DNA from: Sphingomonadales bacterium
GTDB taxonomy: Bacteria > Pseudomonadota > Alphaproteobacteria > Sphingomonadales > Sphingomonadaceae
Assembly (NCBI GenBank): GCA_017309275.1
Contig: JAFKLT010000041.1
Span: 26,086-90,085 of the forward strand
Length of the DNA: 64,000 bases
Reading direction: 5' to 3'
Every line of letters begins with the position of its first letter. Within the stretch, counting starts at the first letter, position 1. Below, one piece after another: positions 1 to 9,247 of this stretch. The notes beneath the pieces were generated by a model. That model had not been told where the DNA came from, did not search any database, and worked only from the letters and a program-made list of their open reading frames with translations. The translations under genes were made by a program, and so were the position numbers.

Positions 1-531
1 GATAGCGACGAGCGTACCTATCTGCGCTACGCCCACATGGCTCGCAACGGAGAGCGCCCCGACCAGCGCAGCGAAAGTATCCCGGTGCAGGTGGGCCTGG
101 TCGGCGAGAACGGCTATCCACACGCCGGAAACGTGGACTTCGTGGACAACCGTGTCGATGCGGCCACCGGCACCATCCGCGCACGCGCCACCCTGGTCAA
201 TCCCGACGGACTGCTTACGCCGGGCCTCTATGCCCGAGTGCGCCTGCCGGGTAGCGGCAGTTTCGAGGCCATGCTGATCGACGACAAGGCCATCCTGACC
301 GACCAGAGCCGCAAGTACGTGTATGTGATCGATGAGAACAACACCGCCCAGCGCCGCGACATCACGCTGGGACGCAAGGCCGAAGGCCTGCGCATCGTCG
401 AGGAAGGTCTAAATCCCGGCGACCGCGTGATCGTCAACGGCATCCAGAAGGTTTCTGTCGGCATGCCAGTGACGGCCCAGGACATTGAAATGGCGCCTGC
501 AGGCCGACAAATCGCCCAGGCGAGCGAATGA
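1..531 (+). CDS. RND efflux periplasmic adaptor subunit (MexE/AcrA-like), C-terminal part
   Basis: The reading frame is open from the first base, so the gene begins upstream of the window and only about 176 residues of the C-terminal half are visible. What remains matches the beta-barrel and membrane-proximal domains of membrane-fusion proteins: NRVDAATGTIRARATLVNPD followed by GLYARVRLPG, and later GLNPGDRVIVNGIQKV near the end. Such proteins bridge the inner-membrane RND pump and the outer-membrane channel across the periplasm. It lies 19 bases upstream of the permease gene and so belongs to the same operon. The MexE-type assignment rests on this tail and on the partners. Confidence 0.9.
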   Translation, partial: DSDERTYLRYAHMARNGERPDQRSESIPVQVGLVGENGYPHAGNVDFVDNRVDAATGTIRARATLVNPDGLLTPGLYARVRLPGSGSFEAMLIDDKAILTDQSRKYVYVIDENNTAQRRDITLGRKAEGLRIVEEGLNPGDRVIVNGIQKVSVGMPVTAQDIEMAPAGRQIAQASE

Positions 532-550
532 GCGCGGAGAGCCAGCCATC

Positions 551-3500
551 ATGAACTTTGCCCGCTTTTTCGTGGACAGGCCGATTTTTGCGGCCGTGCT
601 GTCCATCATCATTTTCGTGGTTGGGTTGATCGCGATCCCGCTCTTGCCCGTCAGCGAGTACCCGGAAGTCGTGCCACCCAGCGTACAGGTTCGCGCCACG
701 TATCCTGGCGCAAATCCGCGCGAAATCGCCGACACGGTAGCCGCACCACTGGAGGCATCCATCACCGGCGTGGAAAACATGCTCTACATGAAGTCCGTGG
801 CCGGTAGTGATGGCGTGTTGGTGCTGACCGTCACCTTCCGTCCTGGCACCGATCCCGACGACGCCCAGGTCAAGGTACAGAACCGTGTCGCCCAGGCAGA
901 GCCGCGTCTTCCCGAAGCGGTGCGCCAGCAAGGTGTGGTGACCGTCAAACAGTCCCACAACGAAACGCTGGTCGTGCAGTTGCGCTCGCCGGGCGATCGC
1001 TATGACGCGCTGTACCTGCGCAACTATGCCGTGCTCCATGTACGCGACGAGTTGGCACGCATCCAGGGGGTGGGCGATGCCAAGATCTACGGCTCTGGCG
1101 ACTACGCCATGCGCTTATGGCTGGACCCCGACAAAATTGCGGCGCTGGGTATGACCGCCGGCGATGTGGTCGAAGCCGTGCGCGAACAGAACGTCCAGGT
1201 CTCGGCCGGTCAACTAGGTGCGCCGCCCAACCCCTCGGGAAGCGACTTCCTCCTGTCCATCAATGCGCAGGGCCGGCTGGTGACGGAAGAAGAGTTCGGC
1301 GACGTCATCGTCAAGACCGGATCGCAGGGTCAGGTCACCCGGCTGCGAGATGTGGCGCGCGTGGAAATGGACGCATCCAGCTACTCGCTGATGTCGTTGC
1401 TCAACAACAAGCCTGCTGTCGCGATCTCTGTCCTTGAAGCCCCGGGCGCCAATGCCATCGAAATCTCGGATCAAGTCCGCGCGAAGATGGACGAGTTGGC
1501 CAAGCGCTTTCCCGAGGGAGTGGAATGGTCGGTGGAGTATGACTCAACTGTCTTCGTGCGTCAGTCGATCAAGGCGGTCGTCAACACTCTGCTGGAAGCC
1601 ATCGGACTGGTGGTGCTGGTGGTGATCTTGTTCCTTCAGACTTGGCGTGCCTCCATCATCCCACTGCTAGCCGTGCCGGTGTCGGTGGTAGGCACCTTCG
1701 CCGTGCTGCTGATGCTGGGCTTTTCCATCAATACGCTCACGCTTTTTGGACTCGTGCTTGCCATCGGGATCGTGGTGGACGACGCGATCGTGGTGGTGGA
1801 AAACGTCGAGCGCAACATCGCCGAAGGGCTGGCGCCGCTGGCTGCGGCCCATCAGGCCATGCGCGAAGTCAGTGGCCCCATCGTCGCCATCTCGCTGGTG
1901 CTGTGCTCGGTATTCGTGCCTATGGCATTCCTGTCCGGCGTGACAGGGCAGTTCTACAAACAGTTCGCCGTCACCATTGCGATCTCCACGGTAATTTCGG
2001 CCATCAACTCGCTGACGCTGTCGCCTGCGCTGGCCGCGCGCCTGCTTCGCCCGCATGGTGCCGCGCCAGACCTGCCCACGCGGGTGCTGGATCGCAGTCT
2101 GGGCTGGATATTCCGGCCGTTCAACCGTTTCTTCCTGCGCAGCGCGGATGGCTATGGAAACAGCGTGTCGCGCATCCTCGGGCGGCGTGGTGCGGTGTTT
2201 CTCGTCTACATCGCGCTACTGGTGGCGACGGGAGCTGTGTTCAAGGCCGTCCCTGGCGGATTCATCCCCATGCAGGACAAGCTGTATCTCATCGGTGTCA
2301 TCCAGCTACCCGAGGGTGCATCCCTGGAGCGCACGGAAGCGCTGGTCCGCCGTGTGAGCGACATCGCGCTCAAGACCGATGGCGTCTACAACGCCGTGCA
2401 GTTCCCGGGCATGAACGGCTTGCAGTCGACCAACACGTCCAATAGCGGCCTAGTGTATTTCGTACTCAAGCCCATCAATGAGCGCAAGCACACTGCAACC
2501 GAGATTGCGGAACAGTTGAACGAGCGCTTCGCTCAGGAGCAGGACGGTCTGGCCTTTGCCATCATGCCGCCCCCTGTCATGGGGCTGGGCGCGGGTTCCG
2601 GGTTCTCTCTTTACGTGCAGGATCGCAACCGTGAGGGCTATGCCGCATTGCAGACGGCGACCACCGAGCTGGCGACGGCCATCTCGCAAGAACCGGGATT
2701 CCAATATCCGATCAGTTCCTATCAGGCCAATGTGCCGCAGCTTGACGCCGTAGTGGACCGCACCAAGGCGAAGGCACAGGGCGTGGCCGTGACCGATCTT
2801 TTCGATACGCTGCAAGTGTACCTGGGTTCGGCGTATGTCAACGACTTCACGCGCTTTGGCCGCACCTTCCGGGTGATGGCTCAGGCGGACGCACCGTTCC
2901 GCAGTTCTGTCGAGGACGTGGTCAAACTGCGCACCCGCAACGCCAATGGCGACATGGTGCCCATCGGCAGCATGGTGGACGTGCGCAAGACATTCGGCCC
3001 CGATCCCGTCATCCGCTTCAACGGCTATCCATCTGCCGACCTGATTGGTGAGTCAGATCCGCGTCTGGTGTCGTCATCGCAGGCATTGCAGCAAGTGCAA
3101 TCCATTGCAGACAAGGTGCTGCCGCCAGGCATGCAACTGGAGTGGACCGACCTCAGCTACCAGCAGGTCACGCAAAGCAATACCGCGCTGGTGGTGTTCC
3201 CGCTGGCGGTACTGTTGGTCTTCCTGGTGCTGGCGGCACTGTACGAAAGCTGGACGTTGCCGCTGGCCGTCATCCTGATCGTGCCCATGAGCCTGTTGTC
3301 GGCCATGACGGGCGTGTGGCTCGCGGGTGGTGACAGCAACATTTTCGTGCAGATTGGCTTGATAGTGCTGATTGGTCTGGCCTCCAAGAATGCCATTCTG
3401 ATCGTGGAGTTCGCCCGTGAACTTGAGCGCAAGGGGCACAGCATCCTCGATGCCGCGCTGGAGGCATCACGCCTTCGTCTGCGCCCGATCATCATGACTT

Positions 3501-3718
3501 CCATCGCCTTCATCGCTGGCGTGGTGCCGCTGATGGTCGGTTCCGGCGCAGGCGCGGAGATTCGCCAGGTTATGGGAGTGACTGTGTTCGCCGGCATGCT
3601 CGGCGTGACCTTGTTCGGTTTATTCCTGACTCCTGTTTTCTACGTCGCGTTACGCAGGCTCGCGACGCGCAAGCCACGTCGCCAGGCAAATGTCGCCATG
3701 GAGGCCACCCATGTCTGA
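551..3718 (+). CDS. RND multidrug efflux permease (MexF/AcrB-like)
   Basis: A 1055-residue inner-membrane proton/drug antiporter, the usual length for hydrophobe-amphiphile RND pumps. It begins MNFARFFVDRPIFAAVLS, the typical start with the first transmembrane helix. The proton-relay acidic pair sits in TM4 (VVDDAIVVVENV, Asp410 and Asp411) and the relay lysine in TM10 (LASKNAILIVEFA, Lys946), so the pump looks functional. The open frame extends to 485, but ATG 551 gives the family's normal N-terminus. It follows the adaptor closely and overlaps the outer-membrane-factor gene by 8 bases (ATGTCTGA), which implies translational coupling. It resembles MexF more than AcrB in its opening residues and in its operon; the substrate cannot be read from sequence. 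Confidence 0.95.
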   Translation: MNFARFFVDRPIFAAVLSIIIFVVGLIAIPLLPVSEYPEVVPPSVQVRATYPGANPREIADTVAAPLEASITGVENMLYMKSVAGSDGVLVLTVTFRPGTDPDDAQVKVQNRVAQAEPRLPEAVRQQGVVTVKQSHNETLVVQLRSPGDRYDALYLRNYAVLHVRDELARIQGVGDAKIYGSGDYAMRLWLDPDKIAALGMTAGDVVEAVREQNVQVSAGQLGAPPNPSGSDFLLSINAQGRLVTEEEFGDVIVKTGSQGQVTRLRDVARVEMDASSYSLMSLLNNKPAVAISVLEAPGANAIEISDQVRAKMDELAKRFPEGVEWSVEYDSTVFVRQSIKAVVNTLLEAIGLVVLVVILFLQTWRASIIPLLAVPVSVVGTFAVLLMLGFSINTLTLFGLVLAIGIVVDDAIVVVENVERNIAEGLAPLAAAHQAMREVSGPIVAISLVLCSVFVPMAFLSGVTGQFYKQFAVTIAISTVISAINSLTLSPALAARLLRPHGAAPDLPTRVLDRSLGWIFRPFNRFFLRSADGYGNSVSRILGRRGAVFLVYIALLVATGAVFKAVPGGFIPMQDKLYLIGVIQLPEGASLERTEALVRRVSDIALKTDGVYNAVQFPGMNGLQSTNTSNSGLVYFVLKPINERKHTATEIAEQLNERFAQEQDGLAFAIMPPPVMGLGAGSGFSLYVQDRNREGYAALQTATTELATAISQEPGFQYPISSYQANVPQLDAVVDRTKAKAQGVAVTDLFDTLQVYLGSAYVNDFTRFGRTFRVMAQADAPFRSSVEDVVKLRTRNANGDMVPIGSMVDVRKTFGPDPVIRFNGYPSADLIGESDPRLVSSSQALQQVQSIADKVLPPGMQLEWTDLSYQQVTQSNTALVVFPLAVLLVFLVLAALYESWTLPLAVILIVPMSLLSAMTGVWLAGGDSNIFVQIGLIVLIGLASKNAILIVEFARELERKGHSILDAALEASRLRLRPIIMTSIAFIAGVVPLMVGSGAGAEIRQVMGVTVFAGMLGVTLFGLFLTPVFYVALRRLATRKPRRQANVAMEATHV

Positions 3719-5312
3719 CTCCACAAGGACTGATTCCGTCATGCTTCAAACGCCATCCCGCATCCGACCATGCCTACGTCGGATGCCACATCTGGTACTG
3801 CTCCCTTTGGTGGCGTTGACGCTGGCAGCTTGCGCAGTAGGGCCGAATTACAAGGCACCTGCCGCGCCCCAGGCAGTGACGTATGCCCGCCAAGACCCCG
3901 TTGCCGTGTCCCAGCTTGTACCGGAGGCCGATGCGCAATTCTGGCGGGAACTGGATGACCCGGTGCTGCACTCTTTGGTGGAGAATGCTCTTCACGCCAA
4001 TCACGACATCCGCATAGCACTGTCGCGCTACGAGCAAGCCAGCGCACTGTCGCGCGAACGTCGCCAAGACTACTATCCGACGCTGGGCGCGTCCGGTGAA
4101 ATCAGTACCCAGCGCGCCAGTGCTGCACAAGCACCGGATGCGTCCCGCTCCGACCGGGATAACGATCTGCATTCGGCTGGCCTATCCGTGATCTGGGAAT
4201 TGGACTTCTTTGGCCGAGTGCGGCGCAGCGTGGAATCGCAGCGCGCCGAGACCGAGGCCAGCGCAGCCGACCTGGCGGGCGTACAAGTGGCTATGGTGGC
4301 CGAGTTGACCGACGCCTATTTCCGCTTGCGCGGCTTGCAAGTGCAATTACAGGTCGCGCGGGACAACGAAATCAACCAAGCCGATACGCTGCGGCTGATC
4401 GAGGTCTTGTTCGAGAACGGCCGGGGCACGTCGTTCGATGCCGACCGCGCCCGCACGCAATTGGCGCTGACACGCTCGCGCATTCCGCCGCTTGAAGCTG
4501 AGGCTGCTGTGGCCGCCCACCGCATTGCCGTGCTCACTGGCCGCACGCCTGCGGCGATGGCCGAAGTGCTGGATCACCCCGCAGCCTTGCCTGAGCTGCC
4601 CGCCCAGATCAACGCCGGTGCACCGGGCGATCTACTGCGTCGCCGTCCCGATGTGGCTGCGGCAGAACGTAGGCTGGCTGCGGCCACTGCGCGTATCGGC
4701 GTAGCCATGGCAGACCTGTTCCCTCGCTTTACGTTGGGAGGGCTGATCGGCACGCAGGCGTTGGGCTTTGGTTCGTTGTTCGAGCGTGATAGTGAAACGC
4801 GAATGATCTCGCTCGGTGTGGGTGGTTCCTTCCTAGACGTGGGCCGGGTGCGGTCGCGCATCGCGGCGGCCAATTCAGCCACTGCCGAAAACTTGGCGGT
4901 ATACGAGCGCACGGTGCTGCGCGCCATGGAAGAAACCGAGAACGCGCTGGTACGCCTATCGCGCGCGCAGACCGAGTACGCCATGCTGGTACAGGCGACC
5001 GAGGCCAGCCGCCGGGCAGCCAAGACGGCTCGCCTGCAATTTGAGGGCGGCGCCATCCATGTTTTGGATGTGCTGGAGGCCGAACGTTCACGCTTGGAGT
5101 CCGAAGACTTGCTGGCACAAAGCGCCACCCGCAGGGCGACGGCGTTGGTGGCGGTCTACAAGACGCTGGCCGGCGGCTGGTCACACGCCTTGCCCGGACC
5201 GCAGGGCGAGGCAGTCGCGCAGCGCCACAAAAGCGGCGACAGGCCTGAACTGGATGAACTCGGTGAGATGAGCGGCTACAACGCTGCGACTCTCAAACGG
5301 CCTTTGTACTGA
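3711..5312 (+). CDS. Outer-membrane efflux lipoprotein (OprN/NodT family)
   Basis: The outer-membrane channel of the tripartite pump, 533 residues. A lipoprotein signal ends in LTLAAC with the lipidated cysteine at residue 41, followed by AVGPNYKAP, a hallmark of NodT-type factors. Two outer-membrane-efflux repeats follow, the second around LPELPAQINAGAPGDLLRRR to the C-terminus. I chose ATG 3711 because GGAGG lies 6 bases upstream and it overlaps the permease stop. An internal ATG at 3783 would give a shorter, more typical signal peptide and is a real alternative. The product would dock to the adaptor and open drug exit through the outer membrane. Confidence 0.93.
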   Translation: MSDSTRTDSVMLQTPSRIRPCLRRMPHLVLLPLVALTLAACAVGPNYKAPAAPQAVTYARQDPVAVSQLVPEADAQFWRELDDPVLHSLVENALHANHDIRIALSRYEQASALSRERRQDYYPTLGASGEISTQRASAAQAPDASRSDRDNDLHSAGLSVIWELDFFGRVRRSVESQRAETEASAADLAGVQVAMVAELTDAYFRLRGLQVQLQVARDNEINQADTLRLIEVLFENGRGTSFDADRARTQLALTRSRIPPLEAEAAVAAHRIAVLTGRTPAAMAEVLDHPAALPELPAQINAGAPGDLLRRRPDVAAAERRLAAATARIGVAMADLFPRFTLGGLIGTQALGFGSLFERDSETRMISLGVGGSFLDVGRVRSRIAAANSATAENLAVYERTVLRAMEETENALVRLSRAQTEYAMLVQATEASRRAAKTARLQFEGGAIHVLDVLEAERSRLESEDLLAQSATRRATALVAVYKTLAGGWSHALPGPQGEAVAQRHKSGDRPELDELGEMSGYNAATLKRPLY

Positions 5313-5326
5313 CAACAGGAGGCGAA

Positions 5327-6271
5327 ATGGAGATTCGACACTTACGCTGCTTTCTCGCTGTCGCCGAAGAACTACATTTCGCCCGCGCGGCGGAGAGGCT
5401 GCACATCGAGCAGTCACCGCTGTCGCGCACTATCAAGGAGCTGGAGGAGAGCCTGGGCGAACAGTTGTTCATTCGTACCAGCCGCAGCACGCGGCTGACA
5501 CGGGCGGGCAAGCTGTTTCTGGAGCATGTGCCGCGCATCTTCACCGCCTTGCAGCAGGCGCGCGATAGCGTGAATGCAGCCACCAACGGCTTCCACGGTC
5601 AGTTGCGTATCGCACTGTCCGACGGCATCACGCCCTCGCGCCTGCCGTCCTTGCTGGCGCTGTGTCGGCAGGAAGAACCCGAAGTCGAGATTCGCCTGTT
5701 CGAGGTACCCTTGTCGCAGCAGATCAAGGGACTGCATGACGACCTTTACGACGTGGGCTTTGCCCAGTCCGATGAAGTTGGAGAAGGCATCACTGCCGAA
5801 GCCGTTTGGAGCGATGCGCTGATGGTGGCGGTTCCTGCACGTCATCCGCTTTTGAAGCACAAGCGCATCCCGCTGGAAGAAGTGCTGCGCTATCCGCTGG
5901 TGTTGTGCGATCCGCACGTATGCGAAGGCCATGCTCGCCAAGTCGAGCGCGTACTGCGCCGGATAGATATGGAGCCGCTGATTGCCGAACGTGTGGCTTC
6001 GTGCGATTTGATGATGGCGTTAGTGTCGGCGGGCTTTGCGCTGGGCCTAGCCGGAGCGCCGCATATCGCAGGCAGCCGTGAGCCTGGGATTGTGGCTCGG
6101 CCGCTGGCGGGTCGCTCACCCATGCTGACCACTTATGTGCTGCACCGGGAAGGTGGATCCTCGGACGTGCTGTCACGCTTTATCGAGCGTGTGCAGGCCA
6201 TCGAATCGCCGGACGGCATCAGAGCCACGCCCCCCCTTGAACCCGATTCCCAAGAGGAAGTCGAGTCATGA
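5327..6271 (+). CDS. LysR-family transcriptional regulator of the efflux operon
   Basis: 314 residues, normal for LysR. The N-terminal winged helix-turn-helix reads HFARAAERLHIEQSPLSRTI (residues 17-36), followed by the usual effector-binding domain. A clear AGGAGG lies just upstream of ATG 5327. It sits 14 bases after the outer-membrane factor on the same strand, so it is probably transcribed with the pump. MexT, which controls MexEF-OprN, is also LysR-type but lies upstream of its operon, so the downstream place here is different. The inducer is unknown. Its stop overlaps the start of the following lipoprotein gene as ATGA. Confidence 0.9.
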   Translation: MEIRHLRCFLAVAEELHFARAAERLHIEQSPLSRTIKELEESLGEQLFIRTSRSTRLTRAGKLFLEHVPRIFTALQQARDSVNAATNGFHGQLRIALSDGITPSRLPSLLALCRQEEPEVEIRLFEVPLSQQIKGLHDDLYDVGFAQSDEVGEGITAEAVWSDALMVAVPARHPLLKHKRIPLEEVLRYPLVLCDPHVCEGHARQVERVLRRIDMEPLIAERVASCDLMMALVSAGFALGLAGAPHIAGSREPGIVARPLAGRSPMLTTYVLHREGGSSDVLSRFIERVQAIESPDGIRATPPLEPDSQEEVES

Positions 6272-6528
6272 CCATGAAGCAGATCGCCCCATTCCTGTTG
6301 GTCGCCGCGCTGTCCGCTTGCGGCCAGTCCGAAACACCGAAACAGGCAACCAATGTACCGACCGTGGAAGAGCTGGTCGCAGATCCTGCGCGCCTGAGGG
6401 AGCTGCGCCGCCAGTGCAAGACCGAACGCCCGACGATGGGAGACGTGCTGTGCAACCGGGTGGCCGAGGCGACGAACAAGCGCTTCTTTGGCTATGGAAA
6501 CACGCCCTACACGCCGCCGAAGTTCTGA
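6268..6528 (+). CDS. EexN/TrbK-like entry-exclusion lipoprotein (first copy)
   Basis: 86 residues with a lipoprotein signal ending LSAC (Cys18). The mature part carries ELVADPARLRELRRQC, a second cysteine pair partner (VLCNRV) and a proline-rich tail TPYTPPKF. This pattern is that of small Eex lipoproteins on conjugative elements, which block entry of a second copy of the same element into the cell. A second, related copy lies at 14176 between trbJ and trbL. It starts inside the LysR stop codon (ATGA) and is followed by a hairpin, so it closes the efflux/LysR transcript. Exclusion activity is inferred from family resemblance. Confidence 0.75.
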   Translation: MTMKQIAPFLLVAALSACGQSETPKQATNVPTVEELVADPARLRELRRQCKTERPTMGDVLCNRVAEATNKRFFGYGNTPYTPPKF

Positions 6529-6570
6529 TTGTTGGCTTTCTGCCGCGAATCTTGATTTTTCTTTCTCGAC

Positions 6571-6604
6571 ACGCCGCCGCGCGCTCACGCCTGCGGCGTT
6601 TTTA
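6571..6604 (+). terminator. Rho-independent terminator after the efflux/LysR/eex transcript
   Basis: ACGCCGC at 6571-6577 pairs with GCGGCGT at 6593-6599, and a run of T follows directly (6599-6603). It separates the cargo operon from traG, which begins 160 bases later. Confidence 0.7.
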
Positions 6605-6764
6605 CTGGTTTCGCCTCTGCATGACACCATGCTTTTTGCATCACCTTGCTGCCGATAACGGTCTTTGACCGGCACTGAACCGGCACCGATCCTGACGCCT
6701 GCGGCACGCCTTTGTGCCGCGTTTTCCACGGGGAATCAGCGCAGGAGAAATCGGAGGCCAGGGT

Positions 6765-8762
6765 ATGCAAGCTCAGGGCGTGTTGTTCGGGCAGATCGCC
6801 GCCGTCTTCGGCATCGTGATCGCCGGTGTGTGGGGTGCCACGCAATGGACCGCCGCCGCCTTGGGCTACCAGCTACGCCTGGGCGCGCCCTGGTTCGACT
6901 TCCACGGCACGCCGGTCTATTACCCGTGGAAGCTGTTCGAGTGGTGGTTCTTCTTCGACGCCTACGCGCCGCAGGTGTTCGACACCGGCGGCATGATCGC
7001 GGCGAGCAGCGGCCTGCTGGCCGTGGTGGTCGCCATCGCCATGTCGGTGTGGCGCTCGCGCCAGGCGCGCAAAGTGACGACCTATGGCTCGGCCCGCTGG
7101 GCCGATGTCGCCGACATTCGCAAGGCCGGGCTGACGCAGCCCGCCGGCGTCTTTCTCGGCCAGCATGACGGCCACTACCTGCGGCACGAAGGGCCGGAAC
7201 ACGTCCTGACCTTTGCGCCCACGCGCTCGGGCAAGGGTGTGGGCCTGGTGGTGCCGACGCTGCTGTCCTGGCCGGCATCCGCCGTCATCCACGACATCAA
7301 GGGCGAGAACTGGCAGATCACCGCTGGCTGGCGCAGTCGATTTAGCCACTGCCTGCTGTTCAACCCGACCGATGCCAGTTCGGCGGCCTACAACCCGTTG
7401 CTGGAAGTGAGGCGCGGCGCGCACGAGGTGCGCGACGTGCAGAACATCGCCGATATCCTGGTCGATCCCGAAGGGGCGCTGGAGAAGCGCAACCACTGGG
7501 AGAAGACCAGTCATGCGCTGCTGGTCGGCGCGATCCTGCATGTGCTCTACGCGGGAGAGGACAAGACGCTGCGCGGCGTGGCGAACTTCCTCAGTGACCC
7601 GGCTTGCCCGTTCGAGCTGACGCTGCATCGGATGATGACCACGCGGCATCTTGGAGATGTACCGCATCCCGTTGTCGCGTCCGCCGCCCGCGAAGTGCTC
7701 AACAAGTCGGACAACGAGCGTTCCGGCGTGTTGAGCACCGCCATGTCGTTCCTCGGCCTGTACCGTGATCCGACCGTGGCCGCAGTCACGTCGCGCTGCG
7801 ACTGGCGCATCGCCGATCTGATCGCGTCTGCATCCCCTGTGTCGTTGTATCTGGTGGTGCCGCCTTCGGACATCAGCCGCACCAAGCCGCTGATCCGGTT
7901 GATCCTCAACCAGATCGGGCGACGGCTCACCGAGTCGCTCGATGGCAGCGACGGCATTGAGCGCCGCCACAAGCTGTTGCTGATGCTCGACGAGTTCTCG
8001 GCTCTGGGGCGCCTGGACTTCTTCGAGACGGCGCTGGCCTTCATGGCCGGCTACGGCATCCGCAGTTTCCTGATCGCGCAGTCGCTCAACCAGATCGACA
8101 AGGCGTATGGGCAGAACCATTCGATTCTGGACAACTGCCATGTGCGCGTGACCTTCGCCACGAATGACGAACGCACGGCGAAACGGATCTCCGAAACGCT
8201 GGGCACGGCTACCGAACTGCGTGCGCAGCGGAACTACGCAGGCCATCGACTTGCGCCGTGGCTCGGCCACCTGATGGTGTCCCGCCAAGAGACGGCGCGG
8301 CCGCTACTGACGCCCGGCGAAGTCATGCAGCTTGCGCCAGACGAATCAGTGGTGATGGTGTCCAGCGTCGCGCCGATCAAGGCCAAGAAGTTGCGCTACT
8401 ACGCTGATGCCAATTTCAAGCAGCGGGTACTGCCGCCGCCTGCGCTAACGGCAGGCCGCTATGCCGATGTGCCGCCTGCACGTCCCGATGACTGGAGCGG
8501 TTTGGCGATCCCGGCCGTGCCTGCGGCACAGGCCACGGCATCTGCCGATGACCTGGGTGGCTCCGACGACGGCGGCCCCCGCCGTCAGCCCGAGCTGTCC
8601 GAAACCGTCGCCTACGACCCCGAACCCGATTACACGCCCAGCGACTTGGCGCTGCTCGATGACGACGACATGCCCCCGCTGCTTCCCGACCAGTTCGACC
8701 CCGCCCTGCAACGCACGGCGCGGCTGGCATCTCTCGACCCCAACGACGGAATCGACATATGA
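6765..8762 (+). CDS. traG: TraG/VirD4-type conjugative coupling protein
   Basis: The hexameric inner-membrane ATPase that links the relaxosome to the type IV secretion channel, 665 residues. Two hydrophobic segments lie in the first 100 residues, then Walker A APTRSGKGVG (Lys157) and Walker B LLMLDEFSALG (Asp409, Glu410). The open frame runs back to 6714, but ATG 6765 has GGAGG about 8 bases ahead and gives a sensible first membrane helix. The stop overlaps the next start (ATGA). The gene order traG followed by trbB to trbI is that of Tn4371-family integrative and conjugative elements. Confidence 0.94.
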   Translation: MQAQGVLFGQIAAVFGIVIAGVWGATQWTAAALGYQLRLGAPWFDFHGTPVYYPWKLFEWWFFFDAYAPQVFDTGGMIAASSGLLAVVVAIAMSVWRSRQARKVTTYGSARWADVADIRKAGLTQPAGVFLGQHDGHYLRHEGPEHVLTFAPTRSGKGVGLVVPTLLSWPASAVIHDIKGENWQITAGWRSRFSHCLLFNPTDASSAAYNPLLEVRRGAHEVRDVQNIADILVDPEGALEKRNHWEKTSHALLVGAILHVLYAGEDKTLRGVANFLSDPACPFELTLHRMMTTRHLGDVPHPVVASAAREVLNKSDNERSGVLSTAMSFLGLYRDPTVAAVTSRCDWRIADLIASASPVSLYLVVPPSDISRTKPLIRLILNQIGRRLTESLDGSDGIERRHKLLLMLDEFSALGRLDFFETALAFMAGYGIRSFLIAQSLNQIDKAYGQNHSILDNCHVRVTFATNDERTAKRISETLGTATELRAQRNYAGHRLAPWLGHLMVSRQETARPLLTPGEVMQLAPDESVVMVSSVAPIKAKKLRYYADANFKQRVLPPPALTAGRYADVPPARPDDWSGLAIPAVPAAQATASADDLGGSDDGGPRRQPELSETVAYDPEPDYTPSDLALLDDDDMPPLLPDQFDPALQRTARLASLDPNDGIDI

Positions 8763-9247
8763 GCCAATACCGATTGAACCTGTTCATCCAGCACGAGCAC
8801 GCCAAGCGTCTGGACGAGCTGGCCGCGAAGAAAGGCGTGTCAAAGTCCAGCATCGTCGCCGCTGCCTTGGCGTCCTGGCTGTCACCCGATGCCGGCGACC
8901 AGCGTGAGGCCGCCATCGCCAAACGACTGGATCGCCTGTCGCGGCAGGCCGAGCGCCTGGAGCGTGACCAGAACATCCAGATCGAGACGCTGGCGCTATT
9001 CGTCCGCTACTACCTGACCGTCAGCACGCCGGTGCCGGAGGCCCATCAGGATGCGGCTCGCGCGCAGGGCAAGGCGCGCTTCGAGCAGTTCGTCGAACAG
9101 TTAGGCCGCCACCTGCTGCGTGGCCGCAGCCTGGTACGGGACGTGGTGGAAGAACTGCATCCCCAGGATCGTGAGTTCGAGATGCGCATGGATGACGCGG
9201 CCGCGATGGCCGCCGCCCATGAACGCACTGCGGAGCGTGCGTCATGA
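8759..9247 (+). CDS. Ribbon-helix-helix (CopG-like) protein between traG and trbB
   Basis: 162 residues. The first 45 fit a ribbon-helix-helix DNA-binding fold: YRLNLFIQHEHAKRLDELA followed by GVSKSSIVAAALASWL. The rest is helical and charged, with a likely coiled coil (AKRLDRLSRQAERLERDQ). It overlaps traG and trbB by ATGA at both ends, so it is made with the transfer genes. A gene of this type is common at this place in Tn4371-like elements; it may regulate the operon or assist the relaxosome, but neither role is shown by the sequence. Confidence 0.8.
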   Translation: MSQYRLNLFIQHEHAKRLDELAAKKGVSKSSIVAAALASWLSPDAGDQREAAIAKRLDRLSRQAERLERDQNIQIETLALFVRYYLTVSTPVPEAHQDAARAQGKARFEQFVEQLGRHLLRGRSLVRDVVEELHPQDREFEMRMDDAAAMAAAHERTAERAS

